Assembly: GCF_001421705.1 (NCBI RefSeq)
Contig: NZ_LMKO01000001.1
Span: 300,170-364,169, forward strand
Reading direction: 5' to 3'
DNA length: 64,000 nt
Source of the DNA: Xylophilus sp. Leaf220
GTDB taxonomy: Bacteria > Pseudomonadota > Gammaproteobacteria > Burkholderiales > Burkholderiaceae_C
A program made the translations under genes and the position numbers. Under the pieces are notes generated by a model, which did no database searches, had not been told where the DNA came from, and worked only from the letters and a program-made list of their open reading frames with translations. Within the stretch, counting starts at the first letter, position 1; each line of letters opens with the position of its first letter. Of this stretch, positions 21,798-30,651 are shown one piece after another.

Positions 21798-23042
21798 ATG
21801 CCGAATCCCCCCGCCACAGCCCCAGCGGCCCCGCGCGAAAATTCCGCCATCATCGCCCGGCAGGCGATCGTGAACGCCGACCGCGCGGTGGTGGGCTACG
21901 AACTCTTCGACCGTTCCCAGGGTGCGGGCACCCACACCGCCGCGACCGACGTCACCCTCATATTCCACGCGCTCTCGCATGCCGGCACCGAAGACCTGAT
22001 CGGCCGGCTGCAGCTCTTCATCAACTGCACCCACAACAGCCTCGCCGGCGGCCATCTCGACCTGATCCAGCCCGACAAGGTGGTGCTGGAGATTCCGCCC
22101 CTGGACCTGCCCGAGGCCGAGAGCATCGAAGACCGCACCCCGGTGCTCTCCAGCCTGCGGGAGCGCGGCTTCCAGCTGGCGTTCTCCTCCACCGTGCTCG
22201 ACCCGGTCTACGCGCCGTGGCTGGCCATGGCCGACTATGTGAAATTCGACCTGGCAGCGCTCTCGCACACCGAGCTGGCGTCGCTGGCGCGCTACGCCCA
22301 GCAGCACTGCGATGCCGAACTGGTGGCCGAGAAGGTCGAGACGCAGCAGCAGTTCGAGGCCGCGCAGGCCATCGGCTTCGCGCTGTTCCAGGGCTACTGG
22401 TTCGCCCGGCCGGCCGAGGTCGAGACGCGGCTGGTGTCGCCCTCGCAGGTCGCGACCATCGAGCTGGTGAACCTGATCCGTCGCCAGGCCAGCACGATCG
22501 AGATCGAGGAAGTCTTGAAGCGCGACGCGGGCCTCGCCTTCAACCTTATGCGCTTGATCAACTCGTCGGGCTTCGGCCTGCAGCGCGAGGTGACGTCGTT
22601 CCGCCATGCGGTGATGATCCTGGGTCTGAAGAAGCTCTTCCGCTGGGCCGCGCTGCTGTTGCTCGCCTCGAAGAACGGCACGCCGCCGGCGGTGAGCAGC
22701 CTGGCGGTGGTGCGCGGCCGGCTGATGGAACTGCTGGTGGCCGACCGCCTGACGCCCGAGCAGCGCGACCATGCCTTCGTCGCCGGCATCTTCTCGCTGC
22801 TCGACGTGATGCTGGGCATGCCGATGGACCAGGCGGTCAAGCTGCTGACCCTGCCCGACGACGTGATCGACGCCCTGCTGCACCGCACCGGCCCGCTCGG
22901 CCACTTCCTGCAACTGACGGAAGCCTGCGAAACCGGCGACGACCGCACCTTCACGCTCGCAGCCGATACGCTGGGGCTGACCAGCCAGGAGGTCAACTGG
23001 GCCCACCTGCAGGCCCTGGCCTGGTCCGATGGCGTGGATTAA
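21798..23042 (+). CDS. EAL-HDOD signalling protein, paralogue 1
   Basis: A 414-aa YuxH-type protein: a degenerate EAL domain (about 15-210) followed by an HDOD domain (about 210-400). The EAL start IIARQAIVNADRAVVGYELFDR replaces the catalytic E-A-L by E-L-F, and no DDFG loop is present, while FQGYWFARP retains the domain end. It therefore should not hydrolyse c-di-GMP. HDOD is seen in IELVNLIRRQASTIEIEEVLK and LINSSGFGLQREVTSFRHAVMILG. Such proteins usually act as scaffolds or readers in signalling. GGGAG precedes the chosen ATG; an ATG at 21738 is possible. Confidence 0.9.
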   Translation: MPNPPATAPAAPRENSAIIARQAIVNADRAVVGYELFDRSQGAGTHTAATDVTLIFHALSHAGTEDLIGRLQLFINCTHNSLAGGHLDLIQPDKVVLEIPPLDLPEAESIEDRTPVLSSLRERGFQLAFSSTVLDPVYAPWLAMADYVKFDLAALSHTELASLARYAQQHCDAELVAEKVETQQQFEAAQAIGFALFQGYWFARPAEVETRLVSPSQVATIELVNLIRRQASTIEIEEVLKRDAGLAFNLMRLINSSGFGLQREVTSFRHAVMILGLKKLFRWAALLLLASKNGTPPAVSSLAVVRGRLMELLVADRLTPEQRDHAFVAGIFSLLDVMLGMPMDQAVKLLTLPDDVIDALLHRTGPLGHFLQLTEACETGDDRTFTLAADTLGLTSQEVNWAHLQALAWSDGVD

Positions 23043-23123
23043 CACCCGGGTGCGCCACAGCCACACCGGCTTAATTTTTGCCCGGGTCGGGTCTTCCATG
23101 CGATCAGGCGGCACGGCTCTGCC

Positions 23124-23129
23124 TAGAAT
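23124..23129 (+). promoter_or_regulatory. Possible -10 box (TAGAAT) for the second EAL-HDOD gene
   Basis: TAGAAT lies 58 bases before the ATG at 23188. It is followed by a small inverted repeat, GAAACG-N8-CGTTTC at 23141-23160, in the predicted leader. No clear -35 hexamer is visible. Confidence 0.4.
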
Positions 23130-23187
23130 TGTTGCTCACTGAAACGTATCGGTGCGTTTCCGTCCCCTTTTGCCTATTGGTTTCCCG

Positions 23188-24453
23188 ATGTCCAGCACGC
23201 CAGAATCCCTCGCCTCCGAAGCCCCGCTCGCGGACAACACGCCGCCGGCGGCCGGCCTGATCGCCCGGCAGGCCATCGTCGACGAGAAGCGCGAAGTCTT
23301 CGGCTACGAACTCTTCGACCGCTCCACCGTCCCCAGCGAGCACACCGCGACGACCGATGCCGCCGTGCTGTTCAACACCCTCTCGGGCGCCGATGCCGAG
23401 GTGCTGGTCGGCAAGAAGACGGTGTTCGTCAACTGCACCCACGAGAGTCTGTCCGGCGGCCACCTGGAGCTGGTCCACCCGGAGAAGGTCGTGCTGGAGA
23501 TCCCGACGCTGCCGAACGATCCGCCCGAGGAGATCGAGGCGCGCGCGGTGGTGCTGAAGGACCTGCACGCCAAGGGCTTCCGCCTGGCGTTCAACCAGTC
23601 GGTGCTGAAGAAGCCGTATGCCTCCTGGATTCCCCTGGCCGCCTTCATCAAGCTGGAGATGACCGCGTTCCCGCAGGCGATGGCCGAGTCGCTGGTGCGT
23701 TTCGTCAGCACCCAGACCAAGGCGAAGATCATCGCGGAGAAGGTCGAGACGGGCGAGCAGCACCAGCACATGGCCGGCCTGGGCGTGAAGCTGTTCCAGG
23801 GCTACTGGTTCGCGCGGCCGACGCTGGTGCAGTCCAAGACCGTCCGGCCGTCGCAGGCCATCATCCTGCAGCTGATCAACCTGGTGCGCCGCCAGGCCGA
23901 CGCCGCCGAGATCGAGGAACTGCTGAAGAAGGACCCGACGCTGTCCTTCAACCTGCTGCGCTTCATCAACTCGTCGGGCTTCGGCCTGAGCGTCGAGATC
24001 ACCTCGTTCCGCCACGCGGTGATGATCCTGGGCATGAAGAAGCTGTTTCGCTGGGCGGCGCTCTTGATGACCACCTCGCGCGACGGCTCGCCGCCCGCCC
24101 TCGGCACCACCGCGGTGGTGCGCGGCCGGCTGATGGAGCTGCTGGCCGCCGAGCTGCTGCCGCCGGACGAGTGCGACAACGCCTTCGTCGTGGGCGTGTT
24201 CTCGCTGCTGGACGCGATGCTGGGCATGCCGCTCGACAAGGCGCTGGAATCAGTCGCCCTGCCGCAGCCGGTGCTGGATGCGCTGCTGCACCGCAAGGGC
24301 ATCTTCGCGCCGTTCCTGGAGCTGACCATCGCCTGCGAGAGCGGCGACGAAGCGGCCTTCGCCAAGGCTTCCGATGTCCTGCAGTTGACGAACCACCAGG
24401 TCAACTGGGCCCACCTCAACGCGCTGACCTGGGCGGATACGCTCGGGGAGTAG
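23188..24453 (+). CDS. EAL-HDOD signalling protein, paralogue 2
   Basis: A 421-aa protein of the same build as its upstream neighbour, clearly a tandem duplicate: IARQAIVDEKREVFGYELFDRS, FVNCTHESLSGGHLELV, LFQGYWFARP, then the HDOD part with FINSSGFGLSVEITSFRHAVMILGMKKLFRWAALL read in pieces. The EAL catalytic motif is lost in the same way. The 145-bp gap with its own -10-like box suggests separate expression. A post-stop repeat follows. Confidence 0.9.
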   Translation: MSSTPESLASEAPLADNTPPAAGLIARQAIVDEKREVFGYELFDRSTVPSEHTATTDAAVLFNTLSGADAEVLVGKKTVFVNCTHESLSGGHLELVHPEKVVLEIPTLPNDPPEEIEARAVVLKDLHAKGFRLAFNQSVLKKPYASWIPLAAFIKLEMTAFPQAMAESLVRFVSTQTKAKIIAEKVETGEQHQHMAGLGVKLFQGYWFARPTLVQSKTVRPSQAIILQLINLVRRQADAAEIEELLKKDPTLSFNLLRFINSSGFGLSVEITSFRHAVMILGMKKLFRWAALLMTTSRDGSPPALGTTAVVRGRLMELLAAELLPPDECDNAFVVGVFSLLDAMLGMPLDKALESVALPQPVLDALLHRKGIFAPFLELTIACESGDEAAFAKASDVLQLTNHQVNWAHLNALTWADTLGE

Positions 24454-24458
24454 AGATC

Positions 24459-24538
24459 TCCCCCAGGCTACGCACTTCGTGTCTTCGCCTTCCCCCTTCC
24501 GGGGCCATACCAGCGGCCCGGCGGAGCCGGCTCCGCGG
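24459..24538 (+). repeat. Post-stop GC-rich repeat, copy D
   Basis: It begins 5 bases after the stop of the second EAL-HDOD gene. It has CTCCCCCAGGCTACGC, TCTTCGCC, CCCCCTTCCGGGG, and GGCCCGGCGGAGCCGG ending CTCCGCGG, closely matching copy A at 1739-1819. Confidence 0.8.
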
Positions 24539-24642
24539 TATCCCTGGGATTGGGCGCTGCGGCCTTTCAAAGTCGTGCGTGATGCGGGCGCCCCCCCTCC
24601 CCGCTGCATTCGCCTGGCTGGAGAGCGGGAGCTCTTTGAGCC

Positions 24643-25620
24643 TCAGTCCGCGCGGATGTGCGCGGTGCGGACGATGCGGGCGTTGTTGGCGGATTCGGCG
24701 GCTATCTGCTGGGCGAAGGCGGCTGCGGTGCCGCCGGTGGGGACGTTGCCGGTGGTGAGCAGCTGCTGGCGCAGCTCGGGCTGTTGCAGGGCCTTGTTGA
24801 CCTCGGCGTTGACGCGCTCGACGATCGCGGCCGGGGTGTGGGCCGGGGCCAGGATGCCGAAGAGGGACGACAGGTTGGCGGTGGGATAGCCGAGTTCGGC
24901 GAGCGTCGGCACCGCGGGCAATCCCTCCATGCGCTGCGGCGCGCCGACGGCCAGCGGCACCAGTCGGCCGGCCTTCATGTGCTGGGAGACGGTGGGGCCG
25001 GCGTTGGTCGAGAGGATCTCGAACTGGCCGCCGAGCGCATCGTTCATCTGCTGGCCGCCGCCCTTGTACGGAATGTGGGTGATGTCGACCTGCGACACCG
25101 CCTTCAACTGCTCCAGCATCACATGGCCGAGCGAGGCCTGGCCCGAGGTGGCCCAGCGCACCGCGCCCGGCTGGGCCTGCGCCGCCGCCAGCAGGGTGCG
25201 GAAATCGCGTGCCTTGGTGGCCGGCGTCGCCAGCAGCAGCACCGGCGAATACATGACGCTGGCCACCGGCACGACGCCGCGCACCGGATCGAAGGGCGAG
25301 CGCCCCAGGTGCGGGGCGAGCGACAGAGGGCTGATCGCCGCGAAGCCGAAGGTGTAGCCGTCGGGCGCGGCCTTGGCGACCGCATCGACGCCGATCACGC
25401 CGCTGGCACCGGCCTTGTTCTCGACGACCACCGAGGTGCCCAGCCCCGCGGCCAGACGCTCGCCCAGCGCCCGGGCGACCACGTCGCTGACGCCGCCCGC
25501 CGGATAGGCCACGACGATCCGGATCGGCTTGGCGGGCCACGCCTGGGCGAGCGCTACGGTGGGAAGCGATGCGATGCAGGCCGCGACCAGCAGGGTGCGG
25601 CGAAAGAAAGAAACGGCCAT
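24643..25620 (-). CDS. Bug-family (TctC-like) periplasmic substrate-binding protein 1
   Basis: A 325-aa extracytoplasmic solute receptor. A signal peptide ends in TVALAQA (about 26). The mature protein has the Bug fold marks PIRIVVAYPAGGVSDVVARALG, VVVENKAGASGVIG, DGYTFGFAAISP and THIPYKGGGQQMNDALGGQ. Bug proteins bind small carboxylates or amides in Burkholderiales. No TctA/TctB membrane partners are adjacent, and no catabolic neighbour hints at the ligand. It is downstream of xerD on the same strand with a 255-bp gap holding nothing I recognise. Confidence 0.93.
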   Translation of the reverse strand: MAVSFFRRTLLVAACIASLPTVALAQAWPAKPIRIVVAYPAGGVSDVVARALGERLAAGLGTSVVVENKAGASGVIGVDAVAKAAPDGYTFGFAAISPLSLAPHLGRSPFDPVRGVVPVASVMYSPVLLLATPATKARDFRTLLAAAQAQPGAVRWATSGQASLGHVMLEQLKAVSQVDITHIPYKGGGQQMNDALGGQFEILSTNAGPTVSQHMKAGRLVPLAVGAPQRMEGLPAVPTLAELGYPTANLSSLFGILAPAHTPAAIVERVNAEVNKALQQPELRQQLLTTGNVPTGGTAAAFAQQIAAESANNARIVRTAHIRAD

Positions 25621-25875
25621 GGGGCGGGGCGATCCTGAAGACGGTGAAAAGAAGCGCGCGCCGGGTGGCGCGGCGAAAACGTCGATTCTCTCCGGCCGGA
25701 CGCCCCTCTACGCGGCCCGTGCGGCAGCCGCATGAAAACGGCCGGCCCCGGCGCCTATGCGGCGTCCTGCACCGGCGCCGCAAAAGCACCGGGCGCGACG
25801 TTTGGGCCCCGGCCCGGAAACTGGGGAGGAGTCGCAGGCGCCCCACGCACCGCGCTGCCGTTTTTCCGCACCGCC

Positions 25876-26775
25876 TCAACCCCGCGGATGGTGCTCCGCA
25901 TGCAGCGTCTTCAGCCGCTCGCGGGCCACGTGGGTGTAGATGGTCGTGGTCGAGATGTCGGCGTGGCCCAGCAGCAGCTGCACCGCGCGCAGGTCGGCGC
26001 CGTGGTTGAGCAGGTGGGTGGCGAAGGCATGGCGCAGGGTGTGCGGCGACAGCTTCGAATGGATGCCCGCCGCCACCGCATGCCGCCGCACGATCAGCCA
26101 GAAGTTCATCCGCGTCATCGCGGCGCCGTCGCGGCCGGTGACGAACAGGTCTTCGCTCTGGCGGCCGCCCAGCAGCGCGGGCCGGGCCTCGTCCAGGTAC
26201 CGGCGCAGCCAGTCGCGCGCCACCATGCCGAAGGGCACCAGCCGCTCGGTCGCGCCCTTGCCGGTGATGCGGACGATGCCGTCGTTCATCTGCAGGCCGA
26301 AGACCAGCAGCGACACCAGCTCGCTCACCCGCAGGCCGCTGGCGTACAGCAGCTCCAGCATCGCCCTGTCGCGCAGGCCGAGCGGGGTGGCGGCATCGGG
26401 GGCGCTCAGCAGCGCGTCGACCTGGCTTTCGCTGAGCATCGACGGCGAGCGCATCGGTGTCTTGGCCGGCTGCAGCCGCAGGGTCGGGTCGACGGCGATG
26501 GCGTTCTCGCGCAGCGCCCAGTGGAAATAGCGGCGCAGCACGGTCAGGCGCCGGTTGGCGGTGGTGGCGCGGGTCTTGGCATGCTCGGCGGCGAAGAAGG
26601 CCTGCAGGTGGTGCTCGGCCGTCTCGTCGAGCGCCAGGCCCTGCCCGGCCAGCCAGGCGGCGTACTGCGCCAGGTCGCGCCGGTAGGCGGCCAGGGTGTT
26701 GCGCGAGAGGCCGTCCTCCAGCCAGAGCGCGTCGGTGAAGGCGTCGATGCGGTGCGCGCCGGGGGCGGTGGTCAT
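25876..26775 (-). CDS. xerD: Tyrosine recombinase XerD
   Basis: A 299-aa site-specific recombinase acting with XerC at dif to resolve chromosome dimers at division. The SAM-like N-terminal domain includes [21 protein letters not shown]. The catalytic residues are Arg in [13 protein letters not shown], Lys in [17 protein letters not shown], the second His in [10 protein letters not shown] and the Tyr nucleophile in [11 protein letters not shown]. The ATG at 26775 has AAGGTGG just upstream; GTG at 26784 is an alternative. Confidence 0.94.
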   Translation of the reverse strand: MTTAPGAHRIDAFTDALWLEDGLSRNTLAAYRRDLAQYAAWLAGQGLALDETAEHHLQAFFAAEHAKTRATTANRRLTVLRRYFHWALRENAIAVDPTLRLQPAKTPMRSPSMLSESQVDALLSAPDAATPLGLRDRAMLELLYASGLRVSELVSLLVFGLQMNDGIVRITGKGATERLVPFGMVARDWLRRYLDEARPALLGGRQSEDLFVTGRDGAAMTRMNFWLIVRRHAVAAGIHSKLSPHTLRHAFATHLLNHGADLRAVQLLLGHADISTTTIYTHVARERLKTLHAEHHPRG

Positions 26776-26807
26776 GGTCGCCACCTTACCAAACCCGGCC
26801 GGCCACG

Positions 26808-26836
26808 AAAAAGCCGCCGCGGCGAACCGGGGCGGC
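26808..26836 (-). terminator. Rho-independent terminator of the Bug 2 gene
   Basis: Read on the minus strand, a GCCGCCCCGG arm pairs with CCGCGGCGGC (one mismatch) around a TTCG loop, followed by TTTTT. It lies 23 bases after the Bug 2 stop and 32 bases before the xerD start, so it should separate the two. Confidence 0.85.
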
Positions 26837-26859
26837 CTGGCCGGGAGCGCGGCGGGCGC

Positions 26860-27822
26860 TTATTCCAGCGTGAGCTTCTGCTGCGCGACGACCTTCTTGT
26901 AGACGTCGAACTCGGCCTTGATCTCGGCGGCGAACTGCTCGGGCGAGTTGCCGACCACCAGCGAGCCGGTGTCCTCGATGCGCTTGCGCACCGCCGGGTC
27001 CTTCAGGGCTTCGCGCACCGCCGCGTTGAGCTTGTCGACGATGTCCTTGGGCATGCCCTTCGGGCCCAGGATGCCGTAGTAGGCCAGCCGGTTGACCGGC
27101 TCCAGGCCCACTTCCTTGAAGGTCGGCACGTTCGGCAGCGCGGCCAGGCGCTGCGGCGCCGAGACCACGATCGGCACCAGCCGGTTCTCCTTGATGAAGG
27201 GCAGCGCGGACGGCAGGTTGTCGAAGATGATCGGCACCTGGCCGGCCACCGTGTCGTTCAGCGCGGGGCCCGCGCCGCGGTACGGGATGTGGGTGACGAA
27301 GGTGTTCGTCAGGCTCTTGTAGAGCTCCATCAGCAGGTGGCCGATGCCGCCGGTGCCGGAGCTGGAGTACGAATACTTGCCCGGCGACTTCTTCAGCTCG
27401 GCGGCGAAGCCCGCATAGTCCTTCGCAGGGAACTTGGGGTTCACCGCGATGATGTTCGGCGTCGCGGCGATGTTGATGATCGGCGTGAAATCGGTGATCG
27501 GGTTGTACGGCACCTTGGGGTTGATCGCCGGGTTGGCCGCGGTGCTGGAGACGGTGGCCAGGCCCAGCGAGTAGCCGTCGGGTGCCGAGCGTGCGGTGTC
27601 GCCGGCGCCGACGATGCCGCCGCCACCGGCCTTGTTCTCGACGATCACCGGCTGGCCCAGGATCTTGCCGAGCGGGTCCGCGATCACCCGGGCGACGATG
27701 TCGGTGGTGCCGCCGGGGGCGAACGGAACGACCAGCCGGATCGGCTTGTTGGGATAGCTCTGCGCGAAGGCGCTTCCGGTGGCGGCGGCCAGGGCGACGG
27801 CGATCCAGGTGCGACGGTGCAT
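26860..27822 (-). CDS. Bug-family (TctC-like) periplasmic substrate-binding protein 2
   Basis: A 320-aa receptor with signal peptide MHRRTWIAVALAAATGSAFA and mature start QSYPNKPIRLVVPFAPGG. Bug hallmarks follow: VIVENKAGGGGIVG, DGYSLGLATVSS, VTHIPYRGAGPALNDTVAGQ and IFDNLPSALPFI. GAGGAG lies 8 bases before the ATG. It ends with a strong terminator and diverges from an AEC transporter gene. Ligand unknown. Confidence 0.93.
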   Translation of the reverse strand: MHRRTWIAVALAAATGSAFAQSYPNKPIRLVVPFAPGGTTDIVARVIADPLGKILGQPVIVENKAGGGGIVGAGDTARSAPDGYSLGLATVSSTAANPAINPKVPYNPITDFTPIINIAATPNIIAVNPKFPAKDYAGFAAELKKSPGKYSYSSSGTGGIGHLLMELYKSLTNTFVTHIPYRGAGPALNDTVAGQVPIIFDNLPSALPFIKENRLVPIVVSAPQRLAALPNVPTFKEVGLEPVNRLAYYGILGPKGMPKDIVDKLNAAVREALKDPAVRKRIEDTGSLVVGNSPEQFAAEIKAEFDVYKKVVAQQKLTLE

Positions 27823-27949
27823 GCGGTGACTCCTCTTGAATTGACAGTGCGGGCATCCTAAACGCTGGCCCCGGGTCGCCGCGCGGCCCGCGCCGCTCAT
27901 TCTTCGGGGAAAACCCGGTTCGCGGCCCGTCGGGCGCGGACGGTAGCGC

Positions 27950-27955
27950 TATCCT
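27950..27955 (+). promoter_or_regulatory. -10-like box (TATCCT) abutting the AEC transporter start
   Basis: TATCCT ends 7 bases before the GTG start, where a -10 box would put transcription start at or beside the initiation codon. No Shine-Dalgarno sequence is visible, so a leaderless message is suggested. Confidence 0.35.
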
Positions 27956-27962
27956 GCGCGCG

Positions 27963-28871
27963 GTGAACTACGCCCTCCTCCTGTTTCCCGATTTCTCCCT
28001 GATCCTGTGCGGCTACCTGCTCTGCCGCTTCACCGCCCTGAACCGCAGCGTCTGGGACAAGGTGGAGGCGCTGGTCTACTACTTCCTGTTCCCGGTGCTG
28101 CTGTTCCATTCGATCGTGCGCAGCCCGCTCGACCTCGGTGCCGCATCGGGACTGATCCAGGGCGGTCTGCTGCTGGGCGCGGCCGGCGTAGGCCTGTCGT
28201 ACCTGCTGCCGCACCTGCCGTTGCTGGGCCCGCGGATCGACCGGCGCGACGCGGCCGCCAGCGCGCAGGTGGGCTTTCGCTTCAACTCCTTCATCGCGCT
28301 GGCGCTGGCCGAGCGGCTGGGCGGGGCCGAAGGGCTGCAGATGATCGCGGTGTTGATCGGCATCTGCGTGCCGGCGTTCAACATCGCCGCGGTGTGGCCG
28401 ATGGCGCGGCACGGCGGGCAGGGGCTGCTGGGCTCCATCGTGCGCAATCCGCTGATCGTGGCGACCACCGCCGGCCTGGCGCTCAACCTGCTGGGCGGCG
28501 GGGTGCCCGGCTGGCTCACGCCCACCTTCGGCCGCATCGGCGCCGCATCGCTGGCGCTGGGGCTGATGTCGGCCGGTGCCGGCATGCAGTTCGCCGCGAT
28601 GCACGGCGGCCTGAAACTGGCCGCCGCGGTGCTGTCGATCCGCCACGCGGTGCTGCCGCTGGTGGCCCTGGGCCTGGTGCGGCTGCTGCGGCTCGATCCG
28701 CTGCAGGCCACGGTGCTGATGATGTTCTCGGCCCTGCCCACCGCCTCGACCTGCTACGTGCTGGCGGCACGCATGGGCTACAACGGGCCGTACGTGGCGG
28801 GGCTGGTGACGCTGTCGACGCTGCTCGGGGTGGTCAGCCTGCCGGTTGCGCTGTCGCTCGTCGGGTTGTAG
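27963..28871 (+). CDS. AEC (auxin efflux carrier) family transporter
   Basis: A 302-aa inner-membrane protein with about ten hydrophobic segments, matching the AEC/MdcF-like family (YALLLFPDFSLILCGYLLCR at the N-terminus, VLMMFSALPTASTCYVLAARMG near the end). Family members export or import small organic acids and related compounds. The start is GTG (MNYALLLFPDF). No substrate can be inferred; the divergent neighbour is a Bug receptor. Confidence 0.88.
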   Translation: MNYALLLFPDFSLILCGYLLCRFTALNRSVWDKVEALVYYFLFPVLLFHSIVRSPLDLGAASGLIQGGLLLGAAGVGLSYLLPHLPLLGPRIDRRDAAASAQVGFRFNSFIALALAERLGGAEGLQMIAVLIGICVPAFNIAAVWPMARHGGQGLLGSIVRNPLIVATTAGLALNLLGGGVPGWLTPTFGRIGAASLALGLMSAGAGMQFAAMHGGLKLAAAVLSIRHAVLPLVALGLVRLLRLDPLQATVLMMFSALPTASTCYVLAARMGYNGPYVAGLVTLSTLLGVVSLPVALSLVGL

Positions 28872-28873
28872 AG

Positions 28874-28928
28874 GAAAAGTAGCCGCAGCCGGCGCAGCAC
28901 GACGGCCACTAGCTATGTTTTTTGTAGC
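28874..28928 (-). repeat. 55-bp two-hairpin repeat, copy 2 (intergenic)
   Basis: On the minus strand: GCTACAAAAAAC, ATAGCTAGTGGCCGTCGT, 6-base spacer, CCGGCTGCGGCT, ACTTTTC. It begins 3 bases after the AEC stop and ends 15 bases before the queG stop, filling the convergent gap, so it may act as a terminator there. Confidence 0.85.
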
Positions 28929-28943
28929 AAACGACGCGGAGGG

Positions 28944-30077
28944 TCACCCGGCGTCCTGCAGCGGCGCGCAACCGGCCTCGGCGGGCACGCCCGGCTCTGG
29001 CTCCGGCGCCTGCGCCAGGGCCCACGCCACATGCTCCCGGACCAGCGGACTGTCGTGCGCCTGCCGGCCGGCCAGCGCCCGGCGCTCCGCCGCGCCCCCG
29101 GCCCCCGACGCCAGCGCGTTGCCCAGCCCCACTGCCAGGTTGCGCAGCCAGCGCTCGTGGCCGATGCGGCGGATCGGCCCGCCCTCGGTACGGCGCAGGA
29201 ACTCGTCCTCGCTCCAGCCGATCAGCGCGGCCAGCGGCTGGCCGGCCAGGCCGGGCCGGGCGTCGAAATCGACCAGCGTCGCGGGCTGGGCGAACTTGTT
29301 CCACGGGCAGGCCAGCTGGCAGTCGTCGCAGCCGTAGATCCGGTTGCCGATGGCGCGGCGCAGCTCCACCGGGATCGGCCCGGCATGCTCGATGGTCAGG
29401 TAGGAGATGCAGCGGCGCGCATCCAGCCGCTGCGGCGCGACGATCGCCTGCGTCGGGCAGACGTCGATGCAGGCGCGGCACTGGCCGCAGTGGCCGCTCA
29501 CCGGCGTGCTCTCCGGCAGTGCGAGGTCGAGGTAGATCTCGCCCAGGAAGAACATCGAGCCGCCCTCGCGGTGCAGCACCAGCGTGTGCTTGCCGCGCCA
29601 GCCCTGGCCGCTGCGGGCGGCGAGCTCGGCCTCCAGCACCGGGGCCGAATCGGTGAAGGCGCGGTGGCCGATCGGGCCCACCTCGGCGGCGATCCGCTCG
29701 GCCAGCTTCTGCAGCCGGCCGCGCAGCACCTTGTGGTAGTCCCGGCCCCGCGCATAGAGCGAGACGATGCCTTCGGCCGGCCGCTCCAGCCGCGAGAATT
29801 CCACCGCCTGCCAGCCGGCCGGCGTGCCCTGCGGCAGGTAGTCCATCCGCACCGTCAAGACGCTCACCGTGCCGGGCACGAGTTCGGCCGGCCGGGCGCG
29901 GCGCAGGCCGTGGGCCTCCATGTAATGCATGCTGCCGTGGAACCCTTCGGCCAGCCAGGCCACCAACCCGGCTTCGGCCGCGGACAGATCGACCCCGGCC
30001 ACGCCGATTTGGGAGAATCCCAGCTCGCGCGCCCATTCCCGTATCCGAGAGACCAGTTGTTGACTGCTGCCGACCAT
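28944..30077 (-). CDS. queG: Epoxyqueuosine reductase
   Basis: A 377-aa cobalamin-dependent iron-sulfur enzyme that reduces epoxyqueuosine to queuosine in tRNA. GARDYHKVLRGRL-like and DSAPVLEAELAARSG segments form the catalytic part. Two 4Fe-4S motifs follow: CGQCRACIDVCPTQAI and CDDCQLACPWNKFA. The C-terminal HEAT-like tail ends at PLQDAG. The ATG (MVGSSQQL) overlaps the predicted tsaE start on the other strand by 18 bases. Confidence 0.94.
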   Translation of the reverse strand: MVGSSQQLVSRIREWARELGFSQIGVAGVDLSAAEAGLVAWLAEGFHGSMHYMEAHGLRRARPAELVPGTVSVLTVRMDYLPQGTPAGWQAVEFSRLERPAEGIVSLYARGRDYHKVLRGRLQKLAERIAAEVGPIGHRAFTDSAPVLEAELAARSGQGWRGKHTLVLHREGGSMFFLGEIYLDLALPESTPVSGHCGQCRACIDVCPTQAIVAPQRLDARRCISYLTIEHAGPIPVELRRAIGNRIYGCDDCQLACPWNKFAQPATLVDFDARPGLAGQPLAALIGWSEDEFLRRTEGGPIRRIGHERWLRNLAVGLGNALASGAGGAAERRALAGRQAHDSPLVREHVAWALAQAPEPEPGVPAEAGCAPLQDAG

Positions 30078-30587
30078 ATCCCCGGAATTGTAGAAACCGC
30101 ACCGCCCGGCCCGCCGCCCTGCCTGGTCTGGCGCAGCGAGGACGACACCGCCGCCTTCGCCGCCCGCCTGGCCGCGTCGCCGCTGCTGCGCGATGCGTTC
30201 ATTGCCCTGCACGGCGACCTGGGTGCGGGCAAAACCACCTTCGTGCGGCATCTGCTGCGCGCCCTCGGCGTGCAGGGCCGCATCAAAAGCCCGACCTACG
30301 CGGTGGTGGAGCCGCACGAGGCGGCGGGCGGCCTGGCCGTCTACCACTTCGATTTCTACCGCTTCGACGATCCGCGCGAATGGGAAGACGCGGGCTTTCG
30401 CGACCTGTTCGCCGGCCCCGGCCTGAAGATCGCCGAATGGCCCGAGAAGGCGGCTGGCGTGCTGCCCGCGGCCGATCTCGACATCGCGATCGAGACCGAT
30501 GCCGACGGCCTGCGCCAGGTACGCGTCGCCGCCCACGGCCCGGCGGGGGAAGCCCTGCGCCGGCACGGCCTGGGCCTTGCCGCATGA
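30060..30587 (+). CDS. tsaE: tRNA threonylcarbamoyladenosine biosynthesis ATPase TsaE
   Basis: About 175 aa. This is the essential ATPase of the TsaBDE complex that makes t6A37 in tRNA. Walker A is GDLGAGKTTFVRHLL; SPTYAVVEPHEA and VYHFDFYRFDDPREWEDAGF are conserved. There is no ATG upstream of the domain, so the TTG at 30060 is the most likely start; TTG at 30057 is equally possible and homology begins only at about residue 24. Four bases past the stop region, amiC begins after 64 bases. Confidence 0.9.
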   Translation: MTAADHIPGIVETAPPGPPPCLVWRSEDDTAAFAARLAASPLLRDAFIALHGDLGAGKTTFVRHLLRALGVQGRIKSPTYAVVEPHEAAGGLAVYHFDFYRFDDPREWEDAGFRDLFAGPGLKIAEWPEKAAGVLPAADLDIAIETDADGLRQVRVAAHGPAGEALRRHGLGLAA

Positions 30588-30651
30588 GCGCGGCGCGCCG
30601 CACGGGCTGCTCGTCGGCCCCCGATCTGTTCCGTCCCGCGAAAGTGCTTCC

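Noticed and set aside
23109-23124. Possible sigma-54 promoter (GGCACGGCTCTGCC) before EAL-HDOD 2
   Set aside because: The GG to GC spacing is one base short of the -24/-12 consensus.
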